The notes beneath the pieces are model-generated. The model saw only the letters and a list, made by a program, of their open reading frames with translations, made no database searches and had not been told where the DNA came from. Positions 43,158 through 51,652 of a stretch of DNA of 64,000 nt are shown here, piece after piece; within the stretch, counting starts at the first letter, position 1; the number at the start of each line of letters is the position of its first letter. The position numbers and the translations under genes are program-made. The stretch is from Nitrososphaerota archaeon (lineage in GTDB: Archaea > Thermoproteota > Nitrososphaeria_A > Caldarchaeales > Calditenuaceae). The stretch covers positions 62,001 through 126,000 of the forward strand of contig WUQR01000068.1 in NCBI GenBank assembly GCA_009889515.1. Reading direction: 5' to 3'.

Positions 43158-44112
43158 TCTCCTTTATAATCTCGTCAAGCAATATCATTGCTTTTCGCGG
43201 AGTTGGGCCTAGGGGTCCGCCAAGAACTAGGCCGTCCAAACCGAGTGACGAGACCTCTTCCAGTCTAGACCTCACATAACTGGGAGTGCCAGCGATCGAG
43301 AACAACTCCACAGCCTCATCAGGAACCACTCTATGAATCTCAAGCCACATCCTAGCCCGAACCATAGATCTTATCTCTTTAAGGATCCCCTCGCTTATCC
43401 GCAGCTCTTCCACCATCTCGGGCGACAAGCCTTGCATGACTACTCCTACGTATGGTTTCACTGTCTTGCGAGCCTTCTCTGGGTCTTCGTGAACAGAGAC
43501 TAGAGCCTCCAGCTCTATAGAAAATTCCGCGCGGCGGCGCCCCGTCTCGTCAAGTGTCTTCCTGATGATGTCGAGGGGTCTTTTAGGGTTTGGGAGCCAA
43601 GAAGTGTTGATTAGGGCCCCGTCTCCCAGCTCGGCTGCGAGTCGAAGCATTTTTGGCCCCTGCGCCGCGATGTAGATCTGGGTCTGTCCCCAGGCTTTGA
43701 AGTCTAGGCCTATGGCCCCGCTGTGGCCCTTATCGCTGAGAAGCTCCCTTACAGTCCTTACAGCCCACCGCACCTTCTCTATAGGTCTCTCCTGAGCAAT
43801 TCCCAGGCTGTCGAGAATATTTCTATCACCCGCTCCAATGCCTATCGAGACTCTGCCGGGCGCCATCTCAGATAGCGAGGCGGCCATTTGCGCCATAGAT
43901 ACAGGGTGATAAATGTAGGGGTTCATGATGCCTAGGCCGATTCTCGCCCTCTTAGTCACCATGCACATGGCAGTCGCTGCTACGGCTATGTTCCGGTTAT
44001 AGTAGTGGTCGCTGAGCCATATCGTGTGGTAGGAGAGAGTGTCTGCGAGGTGGGCGTATATCTGGAGGCGCCAGATAGGGTCTTTGGGCGGGATCTCGAT
44101 AGAATATCTCAT
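43126..44112 (-). CDS. LLM-class F420-dependent oxidoreductase (Mer-like)
   Basis: 328 residues. WLSDHYYNRNIAVAAT, ARIGLGIMNPYIYHPVSMAQ, GRVSIGIGAGDRNILDSLGI and YIAAQGPKMLRLAAELGDG follow 5,10-methylene-tetrahydromethanopterin reductase and other luciferase-like F420 enzymes. The typical Mer reaction reduces methylene- to methyl-H4MPT; specificity cannot be confirmed. It may fit with the dihydropteroate synthase at 35 kb. Its ATG overlaps the stop of the 92-residue gene. Confidence 0.87.
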   Translation of the reverse strand: MRYSIEIPPKDPIWRLQIYAHLADTLSYHTIWLSDHYYNRNIAVAATAMCMVTKRARIGLGIMNPYIYHPVSMAQMAASLSEMAPGRVSIGIGAGDRNILDSLGIAQERPIEKVRWAVRTVRELLSDKGHSGAIGLDFKAWGQTQIYIAAQGPKMLRLAAELGDGALINTSWLPNPKRPLDIIRKTLDETGRRRAEFSIELEALVSVHEDPEKARKTVKPYVGVVMQGLSPEMVEELRISEGILKEIRSMVRARMWLEIHRVVPDEAVELFSIAGTPSYVRSRLEEVSSLGLDGLVLGGPLGPTPRKAMILLDEIIKEISGSSYAQGV

Positions 44113-44387
44113 GTCCCTTGGACGAGTCCGTGGTTCTTGAGCACCTTTAAGGTCTTCTCAGGCTCAGCCTTCAGGCTTAAATCGACTAGCATGTAAACTG
44201 CATCAGGCGAGTCAAGTCCTCCAGCGATAAATTGCCTAACAATCTCCTCTCCCTTCTCGGGAGAGACCACCGAATAGTTGTAAGTGGTCAATAAAATATC
44301 GAGTAGGTCCTCGGCCAAAAGGCTCCTTGATTGAAGCGACCTCAGCCGTGATTTGAACTCATCCGAGTCCACGCCCACCCAGCCCAA
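44109..44387 (-). CDS. Small helical protein co-transcribed with the F420 enzyme
   Basis: 92 residues from TTG 44387 (GTG 44378 and 44372 also in frame). It is entirely helical with no Cys or metal motif; RSLLAEDLLDILLTTYNYSV and SPDAVYMLVDLSLKAEPEKT are typical stretches. Its stop overlaps the Mer-like gene start, so it is the first gene of a two-gene operon. It may be a small partner; no family recognised. Confidence 0.65.
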   Translation of the reverse strand: MGWVGVDSDEFKSRLRSLQSRSLLAEDLLDILLTTYNYSVVSPEKGEEIVRQFIAGGLDSPDAVYMLVDLSLKAEPEKTLKVLKNHGLVQGT

Positions 44388-44396
44388 ATTATATAC
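44387..44396. promoter_or_regulatory. Shared bidirectional TATA element between divergent genes
   Basis: AATTATATAC, with near-palindromic TTATATA, lies between the 92-residue gene (minus) and the acyltransferase (plus), whose starts are about 34 bases apart. One TATA core may serve both directions, giving the minus gene a start at GTG 44372 and the plus gene TTG 44422. Confidence 0.5.
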
Positions 44397-44421
44397 AACC
44401 CTCTAAACCACCTATTATGAA

Positions 44422-45117
44422 TTGTTGGGATATGTTAGTCCCAAGGCCCGGTGTAGAGGCCACATATCTCACGGCTCAATAATCCTCGGAAATACAGAGG
44501 TTGGCGAGGGGTCTTACATCGACTTTAACACGGTGATTGGATATCCTTCAAGAGAGAAGCTGCTGCAGGGACGGCCTACATCGATTAACCAGCTTGACGC
44601 TCTGAGTTCTGGTGCTAGGATTGGTGTGGGATGCTTGATACGGTCTGGCTCCGTGATATATGAGGAGGTGGAGTTGATGGACGGTGTGGAGCTGGGGCAC
44701 AATGTCTTAATTAGGAAGGGGTCAAGAGTGGGGCGTTCTGTGAGGATTGGGAGTGGAAGCCAGCTGGACGGCGAAGTAGTAATCGGAGATGACACCAACA
44801 TACAATCAATGGTCTACCTTCCCCATCTCTCAAAGGTTGGCAGAAAAGTCTTCATAGGTCCTCTCGTATGCGTTACCAATGACCGCTACCCACCAAGCCG
44901 AAAACTAACAGGCGTAACAATAGAAGATGAAGCCGTGATAGGTGCGGGCGCCCTCATAATGGCTGGCGTGACGATTGGCTCAAGGGCTGTTGTCGCGGCC
45001 GGCTCAATAGTTGTGAGGGATGTCGAGCCGAACCAGCTAGTCATGGGCTCGCCGGCAAGGCCTGTCTCAGACAGGGAGATGTTTGAGCAGAAGAAAAAGA
45101 GCTATGAGTCAGGCTAA
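44422..45117 (+). CDS. Left-handed beta-helix acyltransferase
   Basis: 231 residues from TTG. Hexapeptide repeats run through most of the chain (GNTEVGEGSYIDFNTVIGY, VIYEEVELMDGVELG, VRIGSGSQLDGEVVIGDDTN, AVIGAGALIMAGVTIGSRAV), ending in a short helical tail. This is the sugar O- or N-acetyltransferase architecture, close to UDP-amino-sugar and maltose acetyltransferases. The acceptor is unknown; sugar-nucleotide enzymes at 23.7 and 32.6 kb may belong to the same surface glycan pathway. Confidence 0.85.
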   Translation: MLGYVSPKARCRGHISHGSIILGNTEVGEGSYIDFNTVIGYPSREKLLQGRPTSINQLDALSSGARIGVGCLIRSGSVIYEEVELMDGVELGHNVLIRKGSRVGRSVRIGSGSQLDGEVVIGDDTNIQSMVYLPHLSKVGRKVFIGPLVCVTNDRYPPSRKLTGVTIEDEAVIGAGALIMAGVTIGSRAVVAAGSIVVRDVEPNQLVMGSPARPVSDREMFEQKKKSYESG

Positions 45118-45180
45118 ATTCGCTTAACATTTATATCCCTCTAGAGTCCTAAATCTTGCGGAGGGTCTAGGAGAGCAATA

Positions 45181-45489
45181 ATGGCGGAGATATGCCCCAC
45201 TTGCGGGCTCCCCAAGAATCTCTGTGTGTGCAAAACTATAGACTATGAGCAACAACGTGTCAAGATAAAATTGGAGACCAAGAAGTGGAACAAGACTATG
45301 ACGATTATCGAGGGCCTCGATTCAAGCAACATCGACATAGAGGAAGTAGCCTCTATCCTCAAGGCCAAATGTGCCTGTGGAGGAGCAGTGAAGAATGGAG
45401 TAATAATGTTGCAGGGTGACCAGCGCGACAAGGTGCCGAAGATTCTTGTAGATCTTGGTATACCGCCCGAGAACCTAGAGATAATCTAG
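45181..45489 (+). CDS. Translation initiation factor aIF1 (SUI1)
   Basis: 102 residues. The N-terminal CPTCGLPKNLCVC extension is common in archaeal SUI1; the core is VKIKLETKKWNKTMTIIEGL, then KCACGGAVKNGVIMLQGDQR and the final IPPENLEII. It binds the 30S P site and checks start-codon pairing. Purine-rich GGAGGGTCTAGGAG precedes the ATG. The 3' end overlaps convergent tatA by 4 bases. Confidence 0.96.
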   Translation: MAEICPTCGLPKNLCVCKTIDYEQQRVKIKLETKKWNKTMTIIEGLDSSNIDIEEVASILKAKCACGGAVKNGVIMLQGDQRDKVPKILVDLGIPPENLEII

Positions 45490-45794
45490 CTGGACGCCGC
45501 GCCACCGAGCTTCTCATTTATTAGAGATACTATCTCTTCTTTCCTAAGTCCTTCCGTGACGATATTTAGCTTCCTCGCCGCCTCTATGAGCTGCCTATCA
45601 GCTATGTCAACAGCCTCCACACCGGGCTTGATAAGCTCTTTAACATATCTATCCGCCTCCATCCGCGCTTTCTGAATTTCATTCATAAATCTGCCGAGGG
45701 CCCTCGCAATCTCCGGTATCTTCTCCGGATTCCATAAAATCATAACTAGGACTACGCCTATAACCATCACCCACTCAATTCCCTCGATAGGCAT
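45486..45794 (-). CDS. tatA: Twin-arginine translocase subunit TatA/TatB-like
   Basis: 102 residues. One N-terminal transmembrane helix (about 6-24, WVMVIGVVLVMILW), a hinge with PEKIPEIARALGRFMNEI forming the amphipathic helix, and a charged C-terminal region. This is the pore or adaptor component of Tat export; the Tat-signal protein at 12.8 kb is a likely client. TatC is not in the window. Confidence 0.88.
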   Translation of the reverse strand: MPIEGIEWVMVIGVVLVMILWNPEKIPEIARALGRFMNEIQKARMEADRYVKELIKPGVEAVDIADRQLIEAARKLNIVTEGLRKEEIVSLINEKLGGAASS

Positions 45795-45893
45795 CCCTAA
45801 ATCGCCCTATTCTTCAATGGCTTTTATCCTTTACTTAGCCTATTAAAAAAATGTAGGGAGGAAGCCTCCCTTCAGTTAGAGTGTAGGTGGAGA

Positions 45894-46826
45894 CTATACA
45901 GCCTGTGCTGTGCTTTCTAGTGCCTCCTTTAAGCCCTTGAACCTGTTCCTGACCGTTACTTCTGTGACGCCTGCTGCGCGTGCAATGTCCTTCTGGGTTA
46001 TGTTCTGCATTGTCTCTTGGCATGCCATGTAGAGAGCTGCGGCTGCTATGCCCACAGGGTCCTTGCCCACGGTCGCACCCCGAGATGCTGCCTTGTTTAG
46101 AAGGTTCAGTGCCTCCTGTACTGTCCGCTCATCCAGCCCAACCCTAGAGGCGATCTTCCTGACATACAGGCTGGGCTCCACTACAGGTATCTTGATGTTC
46201 AGGTTCTTGACTAGGAGTCTGTAGCCCTGTGCAATGGTTTTTCTCTTCACTAGTGGATAGACGCGCTCAAACTCTCTCAGGTCCCTCGGCATCCCGCTCA
46301 TTCTGCAGGCAGCGTAGGTCGCGGCCGCGACTATGCTCCTGATGGATCTACCCCTGACCAGTCCTGCCTTCAGAGCCTTCCTGTAGATCGACATGGCCAT
46401 CTCTGCCACCGACTGGGGTATGTGGAGCTTGTCGACATAGATCTCGAGGACGTTTGCCGCCTGCTGGAGGTTTCTGTTCTCAGAGGCGTTCACCTGGGAT
46501 GTCTGGTCAAGCTTCTTCAGCCTGAGCATCTTCTCCCTCATCTCTTTGGGGAGACGCCTCCCACCCGCATCCTCGCCAATCCTGTTAATCACAGTCGAGA
46601 GGCCGTGGTCTCTGTACATTATGGAGAGCGGGGCTCCAGTTCTAGCCCTGCTCTGCTGATCATCATCAAGGCTCCTCCACTCAGGCCCTCTGTCAACATC
46701 CTTCGCCAAGAGGACGTATCCACAGTCACCACAGCTTACCTCACCTGTCCTAGAATCGGTAATTATGTTGTCACTACCGCACTCAGGGCAGATGTAACCC
46801 TCTACACGCCTATTAGGAAGTGCCAT
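45894..46826 (-). CDS. tfb: Transcription initiation factor TFB
   Basis: 310 residues from ATG 46826, chosen for the strong SD AGGAGGGAGGTG just upstream (GTG 46832 also in frame). The N-terminal zinc ribbon is CPECGSDNIITDSRTGEV then CGDCG; the B-reader and two cyclin repeats follow (ASENRNLQQAANVLEIYVDK, PVGIAAAALYMACQE). It recruits RNA polymerase to TATA-bound TBP. It is complete and single in this window. Confidence 0.96.
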   Translation of the reverse strand: MALPNRRVEGYICPECGSDNIITDSRTGEVSCGDCGYVLLAKDVDRGPEWRSLDDDQQSRARTGAPLSIMYRDHGLSTVINRIGEDAGGRRLPKEMREKMLRLKKLDQTSQVNASENRNLQQAANVLEIYVDKLHIPQSVAEMAMSIYRKALKAGLVRGRSIRSIVAAATYAACRMSGMPRDLREFERVYPLVKRKTIAQGYRLLVKNLNIKIPVVEPSLYVRKIASRVGLDERTVQEALNLLNKAASRGATVGKDPVGIAAAALYMACQETMQNITQKDIARAAGVTEVTVRNRFKGLKEALESTAQAV

Positions 46827-46863
46827 ACACACCTCCCTCCTGGGGATTGTTTCTGGTGAAAAG

Positions 46864-46871
46864 CTTTAAAC
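46864..46871 (-). promoter_or_regulatory. TATA box of the tfb gene
   Basis: GTTTAAAG on the minus strand, about 41 bases before ATG 46826, leaving a short leader that carries the Shine-Dalgarno sequence. Unlike most neighbours, this mRNA is therefore not leaderless. Confidence 0.55.
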
Positions 46872-46943
46872 CCCTTCACCTCATCAAATATAACCTTTTA
46901 CCGCTTAATATATCTTATGTATATCCGCGACTTAAAACAATAT

Positions 46944-46957
46944 ACAGTATATACTGT
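46944..46957. repeat. Perfect 14-bp palindrome in the tfb/cupredoxin divergent region
   Basis: ACAGTATATACTGT is its own reverse complement. It lies between tfb (minus) and the cupredoxin (plus), within AT-rich promoter DNA. Its symmetric form suits a dimeric regulator, or the core TATATA could itself act as a promoter element. Confidence 0.6.
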
Positions 46958-47036
46958 GGGAATCCAGCCTAAAACGCCGCATTACCCAGCATAAGAGAGG
47001 TCAACGCCGTTTAAAAGTATAAAACGGGTTTTAATC

Positions 47037-47504
47037 TTGCTTCCCGGGGGCAGATTATATTTGAGACCAATCCATGTTGCCATGGCTTCCGTCATAGCTG
47101 TAGCGGTCGTCATAGTTGCTGTCATGTTGTTGTGGGGACAACTCAGCGGAGCTTCCGGGGTTTCAGGCCAGCCTCCTGGAAAAACATATACCATCAGGAG
47201 CATGAAGGGCTCCTATCTTCCACCTGAAGGGTGGAAAGTGGGAGACCCTCCAGTAATTGACGACAAGTATTACAACCCTGCCAGGCTCTCGATAAGGGTT
47301 GGCGACACCGTAGTCTACGTCAACGAGGACGAGGTTCCACATACCTTCACCGCAAGCGAGGTCCCCAGCGGCGCAAGCAGGTTCAGCTCTGGCCCCGTGA
47401 ACCCCGGCGACAGTTATCGCTACACCTTCAGGGTTCCCGGCACCTACAAATACCTCTGCATGCTCCACCCCCATAAAGGCGGAATAATAGAAGTCTCTCC
47501 TTGA
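47037..47504 (+). CDS. Membrane-anchored blue-copper (cupredoxin) protein
   Basis: 155 residues. An N-terminal helix (about 15-33) anchors it; the external domain has the cupredoxin fold with the first His in VPHTFTASE and the Cys-His ligand pair in YKYLCMLHPHKGG. In related proteins of plastocyanin type an axial Met follows (HPWMxG); here the corresponding positions are His, Lys and Gly, so the axial Met is missing. It should shuttle electrons on the outer membrane face. TTG start. Confidence 0.85.
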   Translation: MLPGGRLYLRPIHVAMASVIAVAVVIVAVMLLWGQLSGASGVSGQPPGKTYTIRSMKGSYLPPEGWKVGDPPVIDDKYYNPARLSIRVGDTVVYVNEDEVPHTFTASEVPSGASRFSSGPVNPGDSYRYTFRVPGTYKYLCMLHPHKGGIIEVSP

Positions 47505-47536
47505 ACTTAATCTAACTGGCTGGAGAGGGTTAGGGT

Positions 47537-48325
47537 ATGAGGATAGTTACTCTTTTGACAGATTTCGGAGTCTCAGACCCCTACGTAGCGGAGACCAAGG
47601 GTGTAATCTTGTCTAAGTGCGGAGACGTAGAGGTAGTGGATATAACCCACCAAGTGGAGCCCTTCAACATCAGACAGGGTGCATTCCTACTCTTCCTCTC
47701 CTACAAGTTTTTCCCACCCGGGACGATTCATGTCGCGGTCGTCGACCCGGGTGTAGGTACGGAGAGACGCGGATTGGTTCTAAGGACGCGTAACTACTGG
47801 TTTGTTGGGCCTGACAACGGCCTCCTCTACCCTGCCGCGGTGAGTGATGGGCTTGAGGAGTGCTTCGAGATAATGCTGGAGAAATATCCTCGGATTGGTG
47901 GACACACATTCCATGCGCGCGACGTGTTCGGCCCTGTTGCCGGAGAGTTGGCAGCTGGCTTAAGGCCCGCCCTAAGGGAAATCGACGCCCAATCAATCGT
48001 AAAGCTCGAGCTGGCCACTGCCAAGTTTATAGGCGGGAGGGTTGAGGCTGAGGTTCTACACGTAGACAGATTTGGGAATGCAATTCTTAACATAGATTCA
48101 AGCGGTGTGCCTGAAGGCTTGGAGTTCGGCGATGAGGCTTTTGTAGAGCATGGAGGGCGGGTCTACAGTGTGCGGTATGTGAAGGCCTACGGCGACGCGC
48201 CTTCTGGCTCTCTTCTAATTACTTTCGGCGGGACGGGGCTACTCGAGTTAGCGGTGAGTAGGGGAAGCGCCTCTACGCTACTTGGGCTCAAACCGGGTGA
48301 TAAGGTTCGGATCCGGCTACAATAG
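47537..48325 (+). CDS. SAM hydroxide adenosyltransferase (DUF62)
   Basis: 262 residues. LLTDFGVSDPYVAETKGVI, VDPGVGTERRGL, WFVGPDNGLLYPA and FHARDVFGPVAGELA carry the Asp-Arg-His set of the family that hydrolyses SAM to adenosine and methionine and is related to fluorinase. The C-terminal domain has VDRFGNAILNI. It may limit excess SAM. ATG start, 32 bases after the cupredoxin stop. Confidence 0.92.
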   Translation: MRIVTLLTDFGVSDPYVAETKGVILSKCGDVEVVDITHQVEPFNIRQGAFLLFLSYKFFPPGTIHVAVVDPGVGTERRGLVLRTRNYWFVGPDNGLLYPAAVSDGLEECFEIMLEKYPRIGGHTFHARDVFGPVAGELAAGLRPALREIDAQSIVKLELATAKFIGGRVEAEVLHVDRFGNAILNIDSSGVPEGLEFGDEAFVEHGGRVYSVRYVKAYGDAPSGSLLITFGGTGLLELAVSRGSASTLLGLKPGDKVRIRLQ

Positions 48326-48410
48326 GCATTTAATGAGCTTGGAGGGTGTTGCCCGGCTTAATTAGGCTTATTAGATGGGCTCGCAGAAGTTTTAGAACAG
48401 ACGAGAAGAG

Positions 48411-48800
48411 ATGGTGTCTAAGGACCTAGTGTCCGGCCTCTTCACGACGCTGCAGAATAACGAGGCGGTGCGTAACAAGGAGTGTATATACTATTATTCA
48501 CGGCTAATCGGCGACATTTTGAAGACACTCCAGAGACACTCCTACATCGGCTCCTTCGAGTATATCGAGGATGGCCGGGGAGGCAAGGTGATAATCCAGC
48601 TACTAGGCCGAATCAATAGGGCCGCACCGATTAGACCCAGATACAGTGTCTCGCGGAACGGATACGATAACTGGGCTAAGCTATATCTGCCGGCTAAGGA
48701 CGTAGGGATCCTGATTGTGACAACCAATCAGGGCGTGCTGTCGCATAGGGAGGCGGCTTCCCGCGGGCTTGGTGGAAAGCTTCTTGGATATGTGTATTGA
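48411..48800 (+). CDS. rps8: Small-subunit ribosomal protein S8
   Basis: 129 residues, normal archaeal length. LVSGLFTTLQNNEAVRNKEC, RHSYIGSFEYIEDGRGGKV, RINRAAPIRPRYSV and NQGVLSHREAASRGLGGKLL are S8 signatures; it binds 16S helix 21 and often represses its operon. L6 follows after 13 bases; L5, S14 and the rest of the spc cluster are absent. Confidence 0.97.
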   Translation: MVSKDLVSGLFTTLQNNEAVRNKECIYYYSRLIGDILKTLQRHSYIGSFEYIEDGRGGKVIIQLLGRINRAAPIRPRYSVSRNGYDNWAKLYLPAKDVGILIVTTNQGVLSHREAASRGLGGKLLGYVY

Positions 48801-48813
48801 GGTGGGGTGAGCG

Positions 48814-49383
48814 GTGTTGGCCCAAGAGTCTATTTCTAAGATGAAGTTTCAAGAAGACACGGTCAAGATTCCTCAGGACATAGAGGTTGAGCTAACCCCT
48901 CCAGCTCGGGTGAAAATTAAGGGGAAGCTGGGTAGTATTGAGAGAGACTTCGGCCATGCTGGTGCCGAAGTTAGCTTGGACGGCGATGTATTGCGTATAC
49001 GGGTCTATGGGAGGGGGCGGAGGTGCCTTGCGAGGCTAGGAACAGTGAAGGCAACTATTAGAAACATGATAATAGGTGTAACACAGGGTTTCACATACAA
49101 GCTGAAAATAGTTCAGAGCCACTTCCCCATGAGTGTTAAGGTTCAGGGGAGTAATTTGATCGTCGAGAACTTCGCAGGGGAGAAGTATCCGCGGGTAATC
49201 AATCTCCCCGAGGGCGTAAAGGTTCAGGTAAAGGGAGACGACGTAATAGTCACGGGAATTGACAAGTACCTAGTAGGCCTCGCAGCAGGCCGCATAGAGC
49301 AGGGGACGCGGATAACTCGGAAAGACCTCAGAAAGTTCCTCGACGGAATATATGTCTACGAGAAAAAGATTGGCATAGGTTAG
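48814..49383 (+). CDS. rpl6: Large-subunit ribosomal protein L6
   Basis: 189 residues from TTG 48814, close behind GGTGAG; ATG 48841 (MKFQEDTVKIPQDIEVEL) is a good alternative and matches the family N-terminus better. KGKLGSIERDF, MIIGVTQGFTYKLKIVQSHF, KYPRVINLPEGV and RKDLRKFLDGIYVYEK give the two-domain L6 pattern. Coupled to rps8 as in other archaea, although the cluster stops here. Confidence 0.96.
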   Translation: MLAQESISKMKFQEDTVKIPQDIEVELTPPARVKIKGKLGSIERDFGHAGAEVSLDGDVLRIRVYGRGRRCLARLGTVKATIRNMIIGVTQGFTYKLKIVQSHFPMSVKVQGSNLIVENFAGEKYPRVINLPEGVKVQVKGDDVIVTGIDKYLVGLAAGRIEQGTRITRKDLRKFLDGIYVYEKKIGIG

Positions 49384-49451
49384 CGAGGACTGGTTTTTCG
49401 GCAATTGGTTAATATTTCCCTACCACATATTACAGTTAATGGTGGTGTTAT

Positions 49452-51251
49452 ATGGCGAAGGCTATCGGCATTGACCTCGGAACCAGCAACTCGGCCGCGG
49501 CCGTGGTTATTGGCGGCAGGCCGACGCTGATTCCGAGCGCCGAGGGTGTCACACTTTATGGCAAGGCTTTCCCCTCCTATGTCGCGATAACTAAGGATGG
49601 TCAGCTCTTAGTCGGTGAGCCTGCCAGGCGGCAGGCTGTCACCAACCCTGAGGGTACTGTCACTGGTTTTAAGAGGAAGATGGGCACGGACTACAAGTAT
49701 AAGCTGCACGGCAAGGAGTTTACTCCCCAGCAGCTCTCCGCCTTCCTCCTCCAGAAGATTAAGCGCGACGCTGAGGCCTACCTAGGCGAGGAGGTTAAGG
49801 AGGCCGTCATAACTGTGCCCGCCTACTTCAACGACAACCAGAGGCAGGCGACGAAGGATGCTGCCGAGATAGCTGGGTTGAAGGTTCTTAGGATAATTAA
49901 TGAGCCCACGGCCGCCGCACTAGCCTATGGTCTCGATAAGTTGGAGAAGGAGATGAGGATTCTAGTTTTTGATTTGGGCGGTGGGACACTCGACGTCACG
50001 ATAATGGAGTTCGGCGGCGGTGTTTTCGAGGTGAAGGCCACTTCAGGCGATACCCAGCTAGGAGGCAGAGACATGGACGAGGCAATAGTCAACTACCTAG
50101 TCGAGACATTTAGGAAGGAGACAGGGATCGACCTGACAAAAGACCCGGTAGCCATGAATAGGCTCCGGGAAGCCGCTGAGAGGGCCAAGATAGAGCTATC
50201 AAACGTATACGAGACGGAGATAAACCTGCCATTCATAGCCCAGGACGCCAGCGGGCCGAAACACTTCACCCACGTCCTGACGAGGGCTAAGCTCGAGGAG
50301 CTGATAGCACCTATTGTCGAGAGGTGCAGGGGGCCGATAGAGCAGGCGCTGAGGGATGCCAAGCTCAGGCCCGAAGACATAGACAAGATCATCTTGGTTG
50401 GTGGTCCTACGAGGATGCCGATTATAAGGGAATTTCTAAAGAAGACGCTTGGCAAAGAGCCTGAGCGTGGGATAGACCCGATGGAGTGTGTTGCTGCGGG
50501 CGCGGCGATTCAGGCCGCAATACTGACCGGGGAGCTGAAGGGCAAGGACATAGTCCTCCTAGACGTTACGCCGCTAACGCTTGGTGTCGAGGTGCTGGGC
50601 GGGCTTGTCGAGCCGCTAATAGAGCGGAACACAACAATACCAGTCCGGAGGAGTAAAATCTTCACGACCGCCTCCGACTTCCAGACATCGGTGGAGATAC
50701 ATGTTGTTCAGGGTGAGAGGCCGATGGCTGCAGACAACGTGTCGCTTGGCAGGTTCATACTGGATGGCATTCCACCAGCCCCGCGCGGTGTTCCGCGAAT
50801 AGAGGTTACGTTCGACATCAACGCTGATGGAATTCTGACCGTTACGGCTAAAGACTTGGGTACGGGAAAGGAGATGAGTGTGAAGATAACCGCTCCACAC
50901 AGGCTCTCTCGCGAGGAGATTGAGCGGATGATCAAAGAGGCCGAGCAGTATGCGGAGCAGGATAGGCGCAGGAAGGAGGAGGCAATGCTGAAGAACGAGG
51001 CCGAGTCCCTACTCTACACGGTAGACAAGGCGATGAGCGAGTATGGCTCGAAGCTCAGCGAGGAGACAAGGAACAAGATAAAGGAGGCCTCTGACAAGCT
51101 AAGGGATGCGCTGAAGAAGTCCGACATACAGGGAATAAAGTCTTCAATGGAGTCCCTGAGGAAGGTTGCGCAGGAGATAGGCGCAGTAATCTATCAGCAG
51201 AGCAGTAGTAGCAGTAGCGCGGCTGGCAAGGAAGAGCAGAAAGGACAGTGA
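49452..51251 (+). CDS. dnaK: Chaperone DnaK (Hsp70)
   Basis: 599 residues. The ATPase domain has [34 protein letters not shown] and [15 protein letters not shown]; the linker [14 protein letters not shown] and substrate-binding domain follow. The end is Ser/Gln-rich without EEVD, as in bacterial-type DnaK. The protein refolds denatured proteins using ATP, normally with DnaJ and GrpE, neither of which is adjacent. Patchy presence in archaea points to an old acquisition from bacteria. A TATA-like TTAATATTT lies at 49408-49416. Confidence 0.96.
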   Translation: MAKAIGIDLGTSNSAAAVVIGGRPTLIPSAEGVTLYGKAFPSYVAITKDGQLLVGEPARRQAVTNPEGTVTGFKRKMGTDYKYKLHGKEFTPQQLSAFLLQKIKRDAEAYLGEEVKEAVITVPAYFNDNQRQATKDAAEIAGLKVLRIINEPTAAALAYGLDKLEKEMRILVFDLGGGTLDVTIMEFGGGVFEVKATSGDTQLGGRDMDEAIVNYLVETFRKETGIDLTKDPVAMNRLREAAERAKIELSNVYETEINLPFIAQDASGPKHFTHVLTRAKLEELIAPIVERCRGPIEQALRDAKLRPEDIDKIILVGGPTRMPIIREFLKKTLGKEPERGIDPMECVAAGAAIQAAILTGELKGKDIVLLDVTPLTLGVEVLGGLVEPLIERNTTIPVRRSKIFTTASDFQTSVEIHVVQGERPMAADNVSLGRFILDGIPPAPRGVPRIEVTFDINADGILTVTAKDLGTGKEMSVKITAPHRLSREEIERMIKEAEQYAEQDRRRKEEAMLKNEAESLLYTVDKAMSEYGSKLSEETRNKIKEASDKLRDALKKSDIQGIKSSMESLRKVAQEIGAVIYQQSSSSSSAAGKEEQKGQ

Positions 51252-51259
51252 CGCCCTAA

Positions 51260-51652
51260 ATGCCCCTCAGGTCCTCCACACAGATCAGAATCCAGATTGA
51301 GGGTGGCGTTGAACTGCAGGGGGAGCTTAACAGGTATTTGGCTCCGATGACTTATGACCGGTTGGTCAGGGCTCTGCCCCTGAGTGGCGCTCTGGCACTG
51401 TCAGGCGGGCTTGCATACTTCCAGGTCGAGATAAAGAGGGGGGCTGAGAAGGAGGCCAAAAAAGTTGAGCCTGGGGACATTCTCTACTGGCCCGCGATCC
51501 CAGCCATCGCCTTCGTGGTGGAGCCGATAGCGCCTCCAATGCAGGCGGTCAGGATTGGTAGGCTGACTAGCGATCCCAGCAGTCTCAAGAACCTGAAACA
51601 GGGTGCACGAATAGTAGTCGCGGAGGTTAGGGGTGAGTCTATTTCTTCTTAG
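51260..51652 (+). CDS. Cyclophilin-like fold protein (TM1367-like)
   Basis: 130 residues. IRIQIEGGVELQGELNRYLA, FQVEIKRGAEKEAKKVEPGD and ILYWPAIPAIAFVV match small cyclophilin-like proteins of the TM1367/DUF369 type; prolyl isomerase residues are not obvious. It begins 8 bases after dnaK, so the two may share an mRNA. A role in protein folding is suggested only by position. The 3' end overlaps convergent S25e by 14 bases. Confidence 0.78.
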   Translation: MPLRSSTQIRIQIEGGVELQGELNRYLAPMTYDRLVRALPLSGALALSGGLAYFQVEIKRGAEKEAKKVEPGDILYWPAIPAIAFVVEPIAPPMQAVRIGRLTSDPSSLKNLKQGARIVVAEVRGESISS

